Shown in pieces: positions 1-10,138 of a stretch of DNA of 64,000 nucleotides (positions are counted from its first letter, which is position 1; each line of letters starts with the position of its first letter). The translations under genes and the position numbers were made by a program. Location: NCBI RefSeq assembly GCF_904528075.1, contig NZ_LR882035.1:1612001-1676000 (forward strand). The letters are read 5' to 3'. The notes below the pieces were generated by a model. It had not been told where the DNA came from and searched no databases. It was given only the letters and a program-made list of their open reading frames with translations. The DNA is from Agreia sp. COWG. Lineage in GTDB: Bacteria; Actinomycetota; Actinomycetes; Actinomycetales; Microbacteriaceae.

Positions 1-1731
1 GGGGTTGATGCGTCCTTCGAAGTTGCGGTTTCCGCTCAGGACGGCGGTAACAGCCAGATCGTTGTCTTGCACGGCGGAGGAGATCTCGTCGAGGAGCGGC
101 CCGGAGTTTCCGATACACGTCGTACAGCCATAGCCCACCGTGTAGAAGCCAAGGTCTTCGAGGTAGCTCGTGAGTCCGGCCTTCTCGTAGTAGTCGGTGA
201 CGACCTTCGAGCCCGGTGCGAGGGTGGTCTTCACCCACGGCTTGGCCTTCAGCCCCTTGAGGCTGGCGTTGCGCGCGAGCAGCCCGGCCGCGAGCATCAC
301 GGACGGGTTCGACGTGTTGGTGCACGACGTGATCGCGGCGATGGCGACCGCGCCGTGGTCGAGCGTGAAGCGGGTTCCGTCGTCGAGCGATACCGAGGTG
401 GGCTTCGACACCGTGGTGGGCGCGTGGCTCGCGTGCGAGTGGGTGTGCGTCAGCTCACCGTCCTCAGGAGAGAGCTCGCCGGGGTCGGACGCGGGGAACG
501 AGCCCGTGCCGACCAGGTCGACGAGGTCGTGCTCCACGGCGGTGTAGTCGTTGAGGTCGCTCTCGAACTGCGTCTTGGAGCGGCTCAGCTCGATACGGTC
601 CTGGGGGCGCTTCGGCCCGGCGATCGACGGCACGACGGTCGCGAGGTCGAGCTCGAGGTACTCGCTGAAGACCGGCTCCACCGAGGCGTCGTGCCACAGA
701 GTCTGGAGTTTGGCGTACGCCTCGACCAGCTCGACCTGCTCCTCGCTACGGCCCGTGAGGCGCAGGTAGTCGAGTGTCACGTCGTCGATGGGGAACATGG
801 CGGCCGTGGAGCCGAACTCCGGGCTCATGTTTCCGATCGTGGCCCTGTTCGCGAGGGGCACCTCGGCGACGCCGGCCCCGTAGAACTCCACGAACTTGCC
901 GACGACCCCGTGCTTGCGCAGCATCTGCGTGATGGTCAGCACGACGTCGGTCGCGGTCACTCCTGTCGGAATGGCCCCCGAGAGCTTGAAGCCGACGACC
1001 TTCGGAATGAGCATGGAGACGGGCTGGCCGAGCATCGCCGCCTCGGCCTCGATCCCGCCGACTCCCCAACCCAGAACGCCGAGGCCGTTGACCATGGTCG
1101 TGTGCGAGTCGGTTCCCACGCACGTGTCGGGGTAGGCGCGCAGAATGCCGTCGACCTCGCGCGTCATGGTGACGCGGGCGAGGTATTCGATGTTCACCTG
1201 GTGCACGATTCCGGTTCCCGGGGGAACGACCTTGAAGTCGTCGAACGCTGTCTGGCCCCAGCGGAGGAACTGGTAGCGCTCGCCATTGCGCTCGTACTCG
1301 AGCTCGACGTTGCGCTCGAGGGCATCAGCAGATCCGAACAGATCCGCGATGACGGAGTGGTCGATGACCATCTCTGCCGGCGCCAGCGGGTTGATCTTGG
1401 TAGGGTCTCCGCCGAGCGATCCGACGGCCTCCCGCATCGTAGCGAGGTCGACGATGCACGGAACACCGGTGAAGTCCTGCATGACCACGCGTGCGGGCGT
1501 GAACTGGATCTCGGTGTCGGGCTCGCTGGTGGGAACCCAGTTGCCGAGGGCGTTGATGTGCTCGGCCGTGATGTTTCCACCGTCTTCGGTGCGCAGCAGG
1601 TTCTCGAGCAGCACCTTCAGGCTGAACGGAAGCTTCTCGTATCCGGGGACCTTGTCGATGCGGAAGACCTCGTAAGAGGTGTCCCCGACCTTCAATTGGT
1701 CTTTCGACCCAAAGCTGTTGACTTTCGACAC
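1..1731 (-). CDS. acnA: Aconitate hydratase A (partial, C-terminus beyond window)
   Basis: Interconverts citrate and isocitrate through cis-aconitate in the TCA cycle, using a [4Fe-4S] cluster in the cytosol. The translation shows the AcnA N-terminus ([11 protein letters not shown]), the substrate-binding [13 protein letters not shown] stretch, and the cluster ligands in SCTNTSNP and [11 protein letters not shown]. Only 577 codons are present; the family is about 890-940 residues, so the C-terminal swivel domain is off the left edge. The GTG start at 1729-1731 is chosen because AAGGAG lies 6 nt upstream and the protein begins there as relatives do. A candidate operator lies about 110 bp upstream. 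The plus-strand frame opposite this gene is an antisense shadow. Confidence 0.97.
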   Translation of the reverse strand, partial: MSKVNSFGSKDQLKVGDTSYEVFRIDKVPGYEKLPFSLKVLLENLLRTEDGGNITAEHINALGNWVPTSEPDTEIQFTPARVVMQDFTGVPCIVDLATMREAVGSLGGDPTKINPLAPAEMVIDHSVIADLFGSADALERNVELEYERNGERYQFLRWGQTAFDDFKVVPPGTGIVHQVNIEYLARVTMTREVDGILRAYPDTCVGTDSHTTMVNGLGVLGWGVGGIEAEAAMLGQPVSMLIPKVVGFKLSGAIPTGVTATDVVLTITQMLRKHGVVGKFVEFYGAGVAEVPLANRATIGNMSPEFGSTAAMFPIDDVTLDYLRLTGRSEEQVELVEAYAKLQTLWHDASVEPVFSEYLELDLATVVPSIAGPKRPQDRIELSRSKTQFESDLNDYTAVEHDLVDLVGTGSFPASDPGELSPEDGELTHTHSHASHAPTTVSKPTSVSLDDGTRFTLDHGAVAIAAITSCTNTSNPSVMLAAGLLARNASLKGLKAKPWVKTTLAPGSKVVTDYYEKAGLTSYLEDLGFYTVGYGCTTCIGNSGPLLDEISSAVQDNDLAVTAVLSGNRNFEGRINP

Positions 1732-1841
1732 GTCGCTCTCCTTCGCTCCTGACGTCAATCTTTGCCCCGCGGCACAGTCAGGGCTAGCAAGGGCAACCTA
1801 ACCGTGCACGACGCTCAGACCTCGTCGATGGGGTCCTAAAG

Positions 1842-1859
1842 TATCTTGACGTCGAGATA
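1842..1859. promoter_or_regulatory. TamR/MarR-like operator upstream of acnA
   Basis: TATCTTGACGTCGAGATA is an 18-bp near-perfect palindrome with one mismatched pair, in the acnA upstream region. The TamR regulator of Streptomyces (MarR family, senses citrate and aconitate) is known to bind sites upstream of aconitase and other TCA genes. The resemblance of this site to TamR sites is from memory, not a computed match. Confidence 0.5.
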
Positions 1860-1883
1860 AATCGTAGCACCCGTTGCGCCAGG

Positions 1884-2615
1884 TCAGTCGACGACGACCG
1901 TCTGCTTCTTCTCGTGCCCGAAGGCGGATCGTACGAGCAGCCACGTGACCCACAGCATCGCCGCGTACAACGGGACGCCCAGAATGAGCTTGACGGAGCC
2001 GAGGGCTGCGGCCTGACCAGCGAAGTAGAGAGGGCCCTCGACACCAAGGCGCAGGGCGAAGAGTCCGACCCAGCACCAGGTGGCCACGAGAACGACCCGG
2101 AACTTCGCCTTGTCGCGACGCCAGCCGGTGCCGTCGCCCGTCAGCAGACCGACGATGACGCCGATGAGGGGCCAACGGGCGAGGATCGAAACCACGAGCA
2201 CGACGATGCTGATCGCATTGATGATGAGCCCGGGCAGAAAGTTGTCCTCGGCTCGGCCGGTGAAGAGCGCGAGCGCGGCCGACACCGCCACGCCGAGGAG
2301 TCCGGTCACGGCAGGCATGACCGGGGATCTCGTCACCGCTCGAGCGATGATGAAGGCCACCGCCACGACGACGGGTGCCACGACGCTCGGTGTCAACTGC
2401 GACGTCACCGTGTAGATGACGAGAAAAGCGAGACCGGGGAGCAGGGATTCGACGAGACCCCGGATGCCGCCGATCGCGCGGATGAGCGATGCCGCTGTCG
2501 GAGTCTCGCCCGGCGCGACCTGGCCGATACCCGCCCGTCGGGCCGCGTCTGCGAAGGCGTCCGACATGCTCGCCTGCGGGCGACGCTGGTCTCCTGCCGG
2601 ATCGGGCTCCGACAT
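1884..2615 (-). CDS. DUF3159 family membrane protein
   Basis: Integral membrane protein of 243 residues. After a polar N-terminus of about 50 residues there are roughly five hydrophobic segments, for example LLPGLAFLVIYTV and VVAPVVVAVAFIIA. It matches the actinobacterial DUF3159 family, whose function is unknown. Its ATG overlaps the stop of the DUF3710 gene by ATGA, so the two are probably translationally coupled in the dut operon. Conserved linkage of dut, DUF3710 and DUF3159 is usual in actinobacteria. Nothing in the sequence shows a substrate; a transport or envelope role would be a guess. Confidence 0.85.
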   Translation of the reverse strand: MSEPDPAGDQRRPQASMSDAFADAARRAGIGQVAPGETPTAASLIRAIGGIRGLVESLLPGLAFLVIYTVTSQLTPSVVAPVVVAVAFIIARAVTRSPVMPAVTGLLGVAVSAALALFTGRAEDNFLPGLIINAISIVVLVVSILARWPLIGVIVGLLTGDGTGWRRDKAKFRVVLVATWCWVGLFALRLGVEGPLYFAGQAAALGSVKLILGVPLYAAMLWVTWLLVRSAFGHEKKQTVVVD

Positions 2616-3250
2616 CAGGCGCTCGCGCTGGGCGGTGCGGCGGCAGCCGTCTTAGGCATCGTCAAGGGAATGAGGTCGCGCGGAGGCATGGGCTGGGTGC
2701 CACGCACCACGACGACACTGCGGAACAACTCCTCGATCGCCAGTTCCGCGGCCGGGCTGGTGAGGGCCTCACCGGCGATGACGCCACGAAGGAACCATCT
2801 CGGTCCATCGACGCCGACGAAGCGCGCCAGTCGTGATCCCTGCGCCTCGGCACCGGCCGCGAGGGGAACCTCACCCACGAGCTCGGGGCCGAAGACACCC
2901 TCGCGCTGCGTGCTCGTTCCACCCTGCTTCGCGATCTGGTCTTCTATCTGAGCGCGGATCTCGTGCCACAGACCCGTGGAACGCGGTGCGGCGAAGGCCT
3001 GCACCTGCAATGTCGAGCCGGCGAAGTCGAGGCCGACGGCTACGACGCGGTTCGTCCCTTCCTCGACTTCGAGGCGCAGGTGGAGTCCCTCTCGGGGAAG
3101 GATCTTGAGGCCGCCGAGGTCGACGTAGGGACGGGCCGGGTTGGCCTCGTCGGCGTCGAAAGGGCCCTCTTCGGACCGATTCAGCGGGGCCGACTTCTCA
3201 TCGAGGGGCTCCTCGGGCAACTCTGCGGCTACTTCGTCAAGGTCACTCAT
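2615..3250 (-). CDS. DUF3710 domain protein
   Basis: Soluble acidic protein of 211 residues from the actinobacterial DUF3710 family, function unknown. The core runs from about residue 38 (RPYVDLGGLKILPREGLHLRLEVE) to residue 195, with conserved stretches such as FAAPRSTGLWHEIR and GPRWFLRGVI. It overlaps dut upstream (ATGA, 3247-3250) and DUF3159 downstream (ATGA, 2615), so all three genes form one tightly coupled operon. The link to dUTPase suggests nucleotide or genome-integrity physiology, but that is only inferred from position. Confidence 0.87.
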   Translation of the reverse strand: MSDLDEVAAELPEEPLDEKSAPLNRSEEGPFDADEANPARPYVDLGGLKILPREGLHLRLEVEEGTNRVVAVGLDFAGSTLQVQAFAAPRSTGLWHEIRAQIEDQIAKQGGTSTQREGVFGPELVGEVPLAAGAEAQGSRLARFVGVDGPRWFLRGVIAGEALTSPAAELAIEELFRSVVVVRGTQPMPPRDLIPLTMPKTAAAAPPSASA

Positions 3251-3726
3251 AGGACTTCTCCTTCATTTTCGGGCACGACGTGAACGGGTGAGGCGGCGTA
3301 TCCGGTCGAGCCGAAACCGCCGGCGCCCCTGTCGCTGCCCGGAAGCGTCTGAACGGGAATGAATCGCGCCCGCGCGACCGGCATGATGATGAGCTGGGCG
3401 ATACGGTCGCCGACGCCGATATCGTACGGCACTTCGCTGTCCGTGTTGAGAAGCGCGACCTTGATCTCGCCGCGATACCCGGCATCGACGGTACCCGGCG
3501 AATTCACCACCGTGATGCCGTGCTTCGCCGCGAGGCCGCTTCGAGGAACGACGAACGCGGCGAAGCCATCCGGCAGCGCGATGCTCACGCCCGTGCCCAC
3601 GAGGCGTCGCTGGCCCGGCGCCAGGGTCAGTGCCTCTGTAGAGGTCAGATCCGCACCCGCGTCGCCCGGATGTGCGTAGGCGGGAACGGCCTCGGTCTGG
3701 ATGAGTACTTCGACGGTCTGGGTCAC
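3247..3726 (-). CDS. dut: dUTP diphosphatase
   Basis: Hydrolyses dUTP to dUMP and pyrophosphate, which keeps uracil out of DNA and supplies dUMP for thymidylate synthesis; a homotrimer in this family. All five trimeric dUTPase motifs are visible: DAGADL, PRSGLAAKHG, VDAGYRGE, RIAQLIIMPV and the C-terminal glycine-rich RGAGGFGSTG that closes over the substrate. Length is 159 residues from the GTG at 3724-3726, typical of the family. An upstream in-frame ATG would add 14 atypical residues. A TACCCT hexamer sits 7 nt before the GTG with no Shine-Dalgarno sequence, so a leaderless transcript is likely. First gene of the dut-DUF3710-DUF3159 operon; divergent from the DUF3093 gene. Confidence 0.96.
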   Translation of the reverse strand: MTQTVEVLIQTEAVPAYAHPGDAGADLTSTEALTLAPGQRRLVGTGVSIALPDGFAAFVVPRSGLAAKHGITVVNSPGTVDAGYRGEIKVALLNTDSEVPYDIGVGDRIAQLIIMPVARARFIPVQTLPGSDRGAGGFGSTGYAASPVHVVPENEGEVL

Positions 3727-3733
3727 GAAGTCG

Positions 3734-3739
3734 AGGGTA
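3734..3739 (-). promoter_or_regulatory. -10 hexamer of dut (leaderless type)
   Basis: TACCCT on the minus strand ends 7 nt before the dut GTG. There is no Shine-Dalgarno sequence in between, so transcription probably begins at the start codon. Confidence 0.5.
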
Positions 3740-3766
3740 GTGCAGATTGTCTGATCGAATAGGAGC

Positions 3767-4198
3767 ATGTCTTCGTATCGTGAGCGGCTCTGGCCCTCTG
3801 TCTGGATCTACCTCGCCACCGCCCTGGTCATCCCCGCCAGCATTCTGGTTCTCGCGCCCGTCAATCTGTTCGCCGGCGTGATTGCGGCCATCGTGCTGTT
3901 CGCCGGAATGTGCGGCATCTTCATCGTCATGGCCCCCGTCATCGAGGTGCGGGACGGCACCCTCACGGCGGGCAAGGCGCGCATCCCGTTGGAGTTCCTC
4001 GGCACTCCCGCGAGTTACACGGGCAGCGCCGCCACGCTGCAGCGGGGCCAGAGGTTGGACGCCCGGGCCTGGTTGTGCCTTCGCGGCTGGGTAGATCCGG
4101 TCGTAAAAATACCCCTCGAGGATCCGAACGACCCGACGCCGTATTGGCTGGTGTCGTCTCGGAACCCTGAGGGGTTGAAAGCCGCTCTCGCCCGATAA
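3767..4198 (+). CDS. DUF3093 family membrane protein
   Basis: 143 residues. Two hydrophobic helices near the N-terminus (about residues 12-30 and 33-55) are followed by a compact soluble domain with the DUF3093 signature (GKARIPLEFLG, LCLRGWVDPVVKI, DPTPYWLVSSRNP). Function is unknown; the family commonly lies opposite dut in actinobacteria, as here. AGGAG precedes the ATG. It ends 30 bp before the convergent DUF4193 gene. Confidence 0.88.
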   Translation: MSSYRERLWPSVWIYLATALVIPASILVLAPVNLFAGVIAAIVLFAGMCGIFIVMAPVIEVRDGTLTAGKARIPLEFLGTPASYTGSAATLQRGQRLDARAWLCLRGWVDPVVKIPLEDPNDPTPYWLVSSRNPEGLKAALAR

Positions 4199-4228
4199 GG
4201 GCGGCAGCGGCCGCGCGGAGCGTGAGGC

Positions 4229-4522
4229 CTAGGCCGCACACTCCACGCAGATCGCACCGAGCTTTTCCTCGTGGTCGATCTGCGAGCGGTGCTTCACAAG
4301 GAAGCAGTTGATGCAGGTGAACTCGTCTGCCTGGGGCGGAAGTACAACGACGTCGAGATCGAGGTCGCTGAGGTCTGCGCCGGGAAGCTCGAAGCCACCG
4401 GGGTTGTCGGAGTCGTCAACGTCTACGACGCCAGACATCTTGTCTGGAACGCGCTCTTTCAGCGCTTCAATCGACTCCGAATCGTCGTCGTTCTTGCGCG
4501 GAGCGTCGTAATCAGTTGCCAT
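4229..4522 (-). CDS. DUF4193 family acidic zinc-ribbon-like protein
   Basis: Small 97-residue acidic protein. It starts with the family's typical MATDYDAPRK, continues with an Asp/Glu/Ser-rich stretch, and ends with CINCFLVKH...ICVECAA. The two CxxC pairs could hold one zinc ion. A longer in-frame ATG exists 31 codons upstream, but the family start and a purine-rich stretch (GAGAAGTGG) before ATG 4520-4522 favour this one. Function is unknown; the family is widespread in actinobacteria and often next to sepH, with which it is divergent here. Confidence 0.9.
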   Translation of the reverse strand: MATDYDAPRKNDDDSESIEALKERVPDKMSGVVDVDDSDNPGGFELPGADLSDLDLDVVVLPPQADEFTCINCFLVKHRSQIDHEEKLGAICVECAA

Positions 4523-4722
4523 GCCCATCCACTTCTCGGGAGATTGCCGAAACCAAATCGGCGGCGTTAGTTTGCACGAAAGCCCACCGAATAGCAATTC
4601 GGATTGAGTCCTCATCGTCTATCGGTTCCATCAACTTGCGGCACGCCCGATACATTCCCGGAGTTCGGGCCGAAGTCGTGACAGTCTCATAGCCAACAGT
4701 GACCGCTGGAGGCCCTTTCACC

Positions 4723-5847
4723 ATGCAGGAATTGACAGTTATCGGCGTCGAAGACGGCGCCCTACTCGTCGCGTCGGATGCCGGCGAGCGTTATCGCATT
4801 GCCATCGACGATGTGCTTCAGAGTCGTATCCGACAGACGATCACCCCGTCGACCAAGGGCAAGCGAATCTCCCCGCGGGAGATTCAGGGGCACATCCGCT
4901 CCGGTCTCTCCGCCGACGAGGTGAGCCGGCTCACCGGAGCCGACCTCGACTATGTCGAGCGCTTCGAGGGGCCCGTGGTCGCAGAACGCGCCTACGTCGT
5001 GAATTCAGCACTCAAGGTGGCGGTGCAGATTGATAACGCCCTCGACCCGCTGGGAGAGGAGCCGACGTCGACGTTCGGTGAGGCGATCCAGGAGCGGCTC
5101 GACGGACTGGGTGCGAAGGACGAGCGCTGGGCAAGCTGGAAGGACGAGACGGGCTGGATCGTCAAGCTGTCGTTCACGGCCAACGACATAGACCACGACG
5201 CCCGGTGGCAGTACGACCCGAAGCGCCACGCGCTCTCCCCGCTCAACACCGAGGCCGTCACGCTGTCGCAGAACGGGGAGATCACGGAGGGGCTCATCCC
5301 CCGTCTTCGTGCCGTAGGCATCCACCAGGACGCCGAAACGGCGGAGCCGGCACCCGAACAGCAGACGAAGCCCACCGAGACACCGGCCAGCCCTGTCGGT
5401 CTTGCCGACGTCACCGCATACGGGCGCGGCTCGTCGAACTCCGAGTCCTCCGCGGCGGCAACCTCCGCTGCCATCACTCGGGCAGAGGAACGTCCGAGTG
5501 AAAGCCTCAACCAGACGGCCGATCTGCTCGAGGCGCTCCGCCGACGCCGCGGGGAACGTGAAGCTGCGGTCTTCGTCGACGACTTCGATGGCCCTGCGCC
5601 AACCAAGGAAGACGGTCGCAGCGCTGATCGTCCGTCCGAGGCTCCGGCGAAACCCACGCTGACATCGTCGATCTGGGCGTCTGCTGCCCGCCGTGACGAG
5701 ACGCTCGACGGCGTGGACGGACCCGAGACGGAGAGTTCCGCTCCTCCCGCCGCGACGCAACCGAAGCCGCCCAGACGCAGCCGTGCAGCGATGCCGAGTT
5801 GGGACGAGATCGTCTTCGGCGCGCGCAGCGACGACGACCTCGCCTGA
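4723..5847 (+). CDS. sepH: Septation protein SepH (DUF3071)
   Basis: Actinobacterial cell-division regulator; in Streptomyces, SepH binds FtsZ and stimulates its assembly at division sites. This protein has 374 residues. The conserved N-terminal domain covers about residues 1-165 (MQELTVIGVEDGALL, a helix-turn-helix-like ISPREIQGHIRSGLSADEVSRLTG, then the core ending near WQYDPKRHAL). A long disordered Ser/Pro/Ala/Glu-rich C-terminal half follows, ending in PSWDEIVFGA, a short conserved tail. GGAGG lies 10 nt before the ATG; an upstream GTG at 4699 lacks a ribosome site. Convergent with the phosphodiesterase gene, 6 bp apart. Confidence 0.9.
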   Translation: MQELTVIGVEDGALLVASDAGERYRIAIDDVLQSRIRQTITPSTKGKRISPREIQGHIRSGLSADEVSRLTGADLDYVERFEGPVVAERAYVVNSALKVAVQIDNALDPLGEEPTSTFGEAIQERLDGLGAKDERWASWKDETGWIVKLSFTANDIDHDARWQYDPKRHALSPLNTEAVTLSQNGEITEGLIPRLRAVGIHQDAETAEPAPEQQTKPTETPASPVGLADVTAYGRGSSNSESSAAATSAAITRAEERPSESLNQTADLLEALRRRRGEREAAVFVDDFDGPAPTKEDGRSADRPSEAPAKPTLTSSIWASAARRDETLDGVDGPETESSAPPAATQPKPPRRSRAAMPSWDEIVFGARSDDDLA

Positions 5848-5853
5848 CGTCGT

Positions 5854-6999
5854 CTACGAGGCGAAGGCACCGAATCGTAAGAGGGGCACGATCAGCTCGT
5901 CGGCGTTCCAGGAGCCGTGCTGGCCGATCATCCGGCGTGCCGGATCGTTCTCTTTACGGACGTCGTAGTACACGATGTTCTTCTGTGCCGCCACGATGAT
6001 GTCGCCGATTCGAGGTCGCACAGCCTCGTCGACGGCACCGAACCAGCCGGCCTCGATGGCCTCGTTCCTCGAGAGCACCCATGCTCGCTCGCCTTCGGTC
6101 GCGCGCCAAGCCTCGAGGATATCGAGCCTCTGGGCCTCGGTCAGGGCCGGGTCGAGGTGCAGCTGCAAGCACCTCGGATCGCCGGCGATGTGCAGGACAC
6201 CCCTCATCTGTGCGGGGTCATCGCCGAAGAGCACCTGGGATGTCGCGGGCACGTCGATCACACCGTGGTCGGCCGTGAGCAGCATCCCTTCTCCCCGCCG
6301 AAGCGTCGGGGCGAATCCGGCAACTGCTCCGTCGAGCTCCTCGAGCAGATGGGTCCACCTGTCGCTCTGCCAGCCCAGGGCGTGCGCTGCCATGTCCAGC
6401 TCGGGAACGTAGACGTACGACACAGACCGTCTGCCGTCATCGAGCACGGCCCTGGCGGCGTCGAAGCGTTCTGCAATACTGTCGGCGGCAACATAGCGGG
6501 CTCCCCGAAGCACCGCATCGGTGAATCCAGACGACGCGTACCTCCGCGGACCGATGGCGTGGGCAGAGATTCCCGCGGCTTCTGCGAGTTCGAACACGGT
6601 GGGCTGACGCTGCCAAGTTGCCGAGGGCATGTCCGCGGCCCAGCCGGTGAGTTGGTTCGCGACCCGGCCGGATTCGGGCACGAGCGCCGTATAGCCGACG
6701 AGGCCGTGCCGGCCGGGCGCGGTTCCGGTGGTCAGCGAGGCCAGTGCCGCAGCCGTCGTTGTGGGAAAGCCGCTCACCAGGGTCGTCTTCTTGGTGAGGA
6801 CGGACGCGAGGAACCGCGCGTGGCCCGTTCGCTGGCGAAGACTCGAGACGCCGAGGCCGTCGACGAGGACGACCACGGCGCCGGTCACCTGCGGAAGGCC
6901 GAGCCGGTTGTCTTCACCGGCTATCGCAGCGAGGCAACTGGGCAACACGTCTGCAAGACGAGGCTCGTCGGATCGGGTCGCCGGTAGCATGGGGGGCAT
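5854..6999 (-). CDS. Alkaline phosphatase-superfamily protein (nucleotide pyrophosphatase/phosphodiesterase-like)
   Basis: 381 residues matching the type I phosphodiesterase/nucleotide pyrophosphatase family. [12 protein letters not shown] gives the first metal-binding Asp, [27 protein letters not shown] gives the nucleophile Thr region, and [12 protein letters not shown] gives the His/Asp metal site near the C-terminus. Substrate unknown. No signal peptide is seen, so it is probably cytosolic. ATG at 6997-6999 is preferred because a CAGACT hexamer ends 7 nt upstream (leaderless type); a second ATG lies three codons in. The reading frame continues upstream but only antisense to parC. Divergent from parC. 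Confidence 0.85.
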   Translation of the reverse strand: MPPMLPATRSDEPRLADVLPSCLAAIAGEDNRLGLPQVTGAVVVLVDGLGVSSLRQRTGHARFLASVLTKKTTLVSGFPTTTAAALASLTTGTAPGRHGLVGYTALVPESGRVANQLTGWAADMPSATWQRQPTVFELAEAAGISAHAIGPRRYASSGFTDAVLRGARYVAADSIAERFDAARAVLDDGRRSVSYVYVPELDMAAHALGWQSDRWTHLLEELDGAVAGFAPTLRRGEGMLLTADHGVIDVPATSQVLFGDDPAQMRGVLHIAGDPRCLQLHLDPALTEAQRLDILEAWRATEGERAWVLSRNEAIEAGWFGAVDEAVRPRIGDIIVAAQKNIVYYDVRKENDPARRMIGQHGSWNADELIVPLLRFGAFAS

Positions 7000-7006
7000 C
7001 GGGCCA

Positions 7007-7012
7007 AGTCTG
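7007..7012 (-). promoter_or_regulatory. -10-like hexamer of the phosphodiesterase gene
   Basis: CAGACT on the minus strand lies 7 nt before the ATG. It is a weaker match to TANNNT than the other leaderless candidates in this window. Confidence 0.35.
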
Positions 7013-7110
7013 GCACAGTCACCAGCGAGACTCGCGGCCCAGATCACGAATTCGCACGCCCGACGGCCCGGTGCCGACCGGCTGCCTTTCCCCGAGAAAG
7101 TCCCGCCGCC

Positions 7111-9627
7111 ATGACTCCCCAGACACCCGCAGCCTCCGACGTCCCCGAGAAGATCCTCGACGTCGACCTCTCCTCCGAGATGCAGGACTCGTTTCTCGAG
7201 TACGCCTACTCGGTCATCTACTCGCGGGCGCTCCCCGATGCTCGCGACGGACTCAAGCCCGTGCAGCGGCGCATCCTCTACCAGATGAGCGAAATGGGGT
7301 TGCGGCCGGACCGCGGCCACGTGAAGAGCGCGCGCGTCGTCGGAGAGGTGATGGGCAAGCTGCACCCGCACGGGGACAGCGCCATCTACGACGCGCTCGT
7401 GCGCATGGCGCAGTCTTGGACCCTCAGACTGCCCCTGGTCGATGGCCACGGCAACTTCGGCTCCGCCGACGACGGGCCGGCGGCGTCGAGGTACACCGAG
7501 GCCCGCCTGGCGCAGGCCGCCCTCGCGATGACCGACGGTCTCGACGAGGACGTCGTCGATTTTGTTCCGAATTACGATAATCAGCTGGTGCAGCCCGACG
7601 TGCTGCCCTCAGCATTCCCCAACCTCCTCGTGAACGGGGCTGCGGGCATCGCGGTGGGAATGGCTACGAACATGGCGCCGCACAACCTCATCGAGGTGGT
7701 GGCCGGGGCCCGCTACCTGATCGACAACCCCGACGCCTCGATCGACGACCTCATGTCGTTCATTCCCGGCCCCGATCTCCCCGGAGGCGGAACGATCGTC
7801 GGGCTTGCCGGCATCCGGGACGCCTATACGAGCGGCAGGGGAAGCTTCAAGACTCGCGCGCGGGTCAGTGTCGAGAACCTGACGGCCCGCAAGGTGGGCC
7901 TCGTCGTGACCGAGCTGCCCTATCTCGTGGGAACCGAGAAGGTCATCTCGAAGATCAAAGACGGCGTGACGAACAAGAAGCTCGCCGGCATCTCCGACGT
8001 CACCGATCTGACCGACCGGACCCACGGCCTGCGACTCGTCATCGGCATCAAGACGGGCTTCAGCCCCGACGCGGTACTCGAGCAGCTGTTCCGCCACACG
8101 CCGCTCGAGGAGTCGTTCAACTTCAACAATGTGGCCCTCGTGGCGGGCGAACCGAGAACCCTCGGTCTCAAAGACCTGCTGCAGGTGTACATCGACCACC
8201 GCATCGAGGTCGTGACCCGCCGCACGCGTTTCCGCCTCGCTCGGCGCACCGAGCGCCTGCACCTCGTCGAGGGACTGCTCATCGCCATCCTGGATATCGA
8301 CGAGGTCATCCAGGTGATCAGGGCGAGCGACGACACCGAGGCCGCGCGCGTGCGCCTCATCGATGTCTTTGAGCTCAGCCTTCTCCAGGCCGACTACATC
8401 CTCGAACTGCGCCTGCGCCGGCTCACCAGATTCTCGCGAATCGAACTCGAGGCGGAGAGAGACAACCTGCGTCGCGAGATCGAGGAGCTGCAGGCGCTTC
8501 TCGGTTCACCCGCTCTCATTCGATCCACCGTCTCCGACGAACTCGACGCTGTCGCAGAGAAGCTCGGTACCCCTCGTCGCACGGTACTGACAGAGGCACG
8601 ACCACAGGATGCGCCGGCGTCTCGCCGCGCGCAGCCGGTGGTTCTCGAGGTGGCCGACACCTCCTGCGTCATCGTGCTGAGCACCACGGGTCGGGTCATC
8701 CGGGTGGACTTCCCCGACGGCTCCGCTCCCCCGGTGCTCGCCGGCGCGGAGGCGCGGCGCGCGCGCCACGATGCCGTGCTGTCTCTGGTCAGCACGACCA
8801 GCCGCAGCGAGATCGGGGCGGTCACGACCCTGGGCCGCCTGATCCGCATGCCCGTGCTCGACCTGCCGGTCGTTCCCGTCAACTCCATGCAGCTGGCGGC
8901 GGGCGTGCGCATAGCCGAGTATCTCGGCCTCGACTCGAAAAAGGAACGAGTCGTCGGTTTAGTGTCGTTGGAGTCGGAGAAGCCGATCGCGCTCGGTACC
9001 ATGGCCGGCGTCGTCAAGAGGCTCATCCCCCAGGACTACGCCAACAAGCCCGACTTCGAGATCATCACGATGCGCCCGGGTGATCGTGTGCTGGGAGTTG
9101 CCCAGCCCGATGAGGATGCCGAGCTGGTCTTCGTCGCCTCCGACGCACAGCTCCTTCGCTTCGCCGTCGACGCTGTCCGGCCGCAGGGGCGCACCGCTGG
9201 AGGGATGGCGGGCATCAAGCTCGCGGCGGGCGCACGCAGCATCTGGTTCGGAGCCGTGGGCCCCGACGACGACGCCGTGGTGGCAACCGTCGCAGGAAGC
9301 ACGGGCGTCTTGCCGGGAACGGACACGGGAAGCGCGAAGGTGAGCGACTTCTCGGAGTTCCCGGCCAAGGGTCGGGCCACGGGCGGAGTGCGCGCCCAAC
9401 GATTCCTCAAGGGTGAGGACGTGATGAGTCTCGCCTTCGTCGGTCCGCAGCCGCCCCTGGCCCTCGGCCCAGACGGGAGTGTGCGATCGCTACCCGAAGG
9501 CGGTGCTCGTCGCGATGCCTCCGGTGTGCCCCTCGACGCCATCGTCGGCTCGATCGGCGCCACCCTGGCGTCTCGGATGCCGGCCGCGGTCGATTCAGAG
9601 GGTGCCACCAACGGCGCCATCGAGTGA
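7111..9627 (+). CDS. parC: DNA topoisomerase IV subunit A
   Basis: Breaks and rejoins DNA for chromosome decatenation, as an A2B2 complex with ParE. 838 residues: winged-helix/tower breakage domain, then a C-terminal beta-pinwheel from about residue 510. The catalytic tyrosine is Tyr128 in ASRYTE. The quinolone-resistance region [17 protein letters not shown] (85-101) has Ser90 and Asp94, aligning with E. coli GyrA Ser83 and Asp87, so it looks quinolone-sensitive. No canonical GyrA-box (QRRGGKG) is seen, which favours ParC over GyrA. parE follows on the same strand after the small DUF7455 gene. A strong terminator lies 15 bp after the stop. Confidence 0.92.
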   Translation: MTPQTPAASDVPEKILDVDLSSEMQDSFLEYAYSVIYSRALPDARDGLKPVQRRILYQMSEMGLRPDRGHVKSARVVGEVMGKLHPHGDSAIYDALVRMAQSWTLRLPLVDGHGNFGSADDGPAASRYTEARLAQAALAMTDGLDEDVVDFVPNYDNQLVQPDVLPSAFPNLLVNGAAGIAVGMATNMAPHNLIEVVAGARYLIDNPDASIDDLMSFIPGPDLPGGGTIVGLAGIRDAYTSGRGSFKTRARVSVENLTARKVGLVVTELPYLVGTEKVISKIKDGVTNKKLAGISDVTDLTDRTHGLRLVIGIKTGFSPDAVLEQLFRHTPLEESFNFNNVALVAGEPRTLGLKDLLQVYIDHRIEVVTRRTRFRLARRTERLHLVEGLLIAILDIDEVIQVIRASDDTEAARVRLIDVFELSLLQADYILELRLRRLTRFSRIELEAERDNLRREIEELQALLGSPALIRSTVSDELDAVAEKLGTPRRTVLTEARPQDAPASRRAQPVVLEVADTSCVIVLSTTGRVIRVDFPDGSAPPVLAGAEARRARHDAVLSLVSTTSRSEIGAVTTLGRLIRMPVLDLPVVPVNSMQLAAGVRIAEYLGLDSKKERVVGLVSLESEKPIALGTMAGVVKRLIPQDYANKPDFEIITMRPGDRVLGVAQPDEDAELVFVASDAQLLRFAVDAVRPQGRTAGGMAGIKLAAGARSIWFGAVGPDDDAVVATVAGSTGVLPGTDTGSAKVSDFSEFPAKGRATGGVRAQRFLKGEDVMSLAFVGPQPPLALGPDGSVRSLPEGGARRDASGVPLDAIVGSIGATLASRMPAAVDSEGATNGAIE

Positions 9628-9641
9628 CAGGCTGATGACAA

Positions 9642-9675
9642 AAGCGAGGCCGTTCCCTAGGGAACGGCCTCGCTT
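9642..9675. terminator. Perfect 34-bp palindrome, bidirectional terminator
   Basis: Arms AAGCGAGGCCGTTCC and GGAACGGCCTCGCTT flank a CTAG centre with no mismatch. Its place between the convergent parC and DUF7455 genes, with short A and T tracts at the edges, fits a terminator for both. Confidence 0.85.
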
Positions 9676-9702
9676 CTGTGTGCGCGTCGGTGACGCGCGC
9701 TG

Positions 9703-9930
9703 TCAGTTCTCGAGCAGGCGAGCCGACTCGTCGAGCCAGCTCTTCGCCAGCGGAGAGAGCTTGTCGTGGAACTTCTTGCCGTGGTGCGAGCAGAAGAAGA
9801 GCTCGCTGCCCGATTCCATCTCGACGCGCACATAAGCCTGAGCGCCGCAGCTGTCGCAGCGGTCGGCGGCCGTCAACTGGTAGGGGGTCGCTTCGGTGGT
9901 GGTGCCAAGGTCCGTTGCTGTTGTGTGCAT
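9703..9930 (-). CDS. DUF7455-type small zinc-finger-like protein
   Basis: 75 residues. The core YQLTAADRCDSCGAQAYVRV...FCSHHGKKF holds CxxC and CxHH clusters likely to bind one zinc ion. The family is common in actinobacteria beside the topoisomerase IV or principal sigma genes, and its function is unknown. It is transcribed against parC and divergently from parE, with about 210 bp to the parE start that must hold the parE promoter. Confidence 0.88.
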   Translation of the reverse strand: MHTTATDLGTTTEATPYQLTAADRCDSCGAQAYVRVEMESGSELFFCSHHGKKFHDKLSPLAKSWLDESARLLEN

Positions 9931-10138
9931 GTGTGACTCCTCACGCCTCGCTGGTCGACAACCGGTTTAGTCATCAAAGCACGTGTATGTTTCGCGGGTG
10001 CGACATTCGCCTGTGTTTCGCTCTGCGCGTAGGCCCGTTGGTGACTGTGTGTCTATCGGGCAGGCGCACCCTGGTGGTAGCTAATCTTGAGCGTTGGACC
10101 CGATGTCTTCGGGCCTCACCGCTCGTATAGGAGAACAC

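Noticed and set aside
67..1752. 561-codon plus-strand open frame opposite acnA
   Set aside because: Antisense to a well-recognised gene; Arg/Val/Glu-rich sequence without any family, produced by high GC and codon bias.
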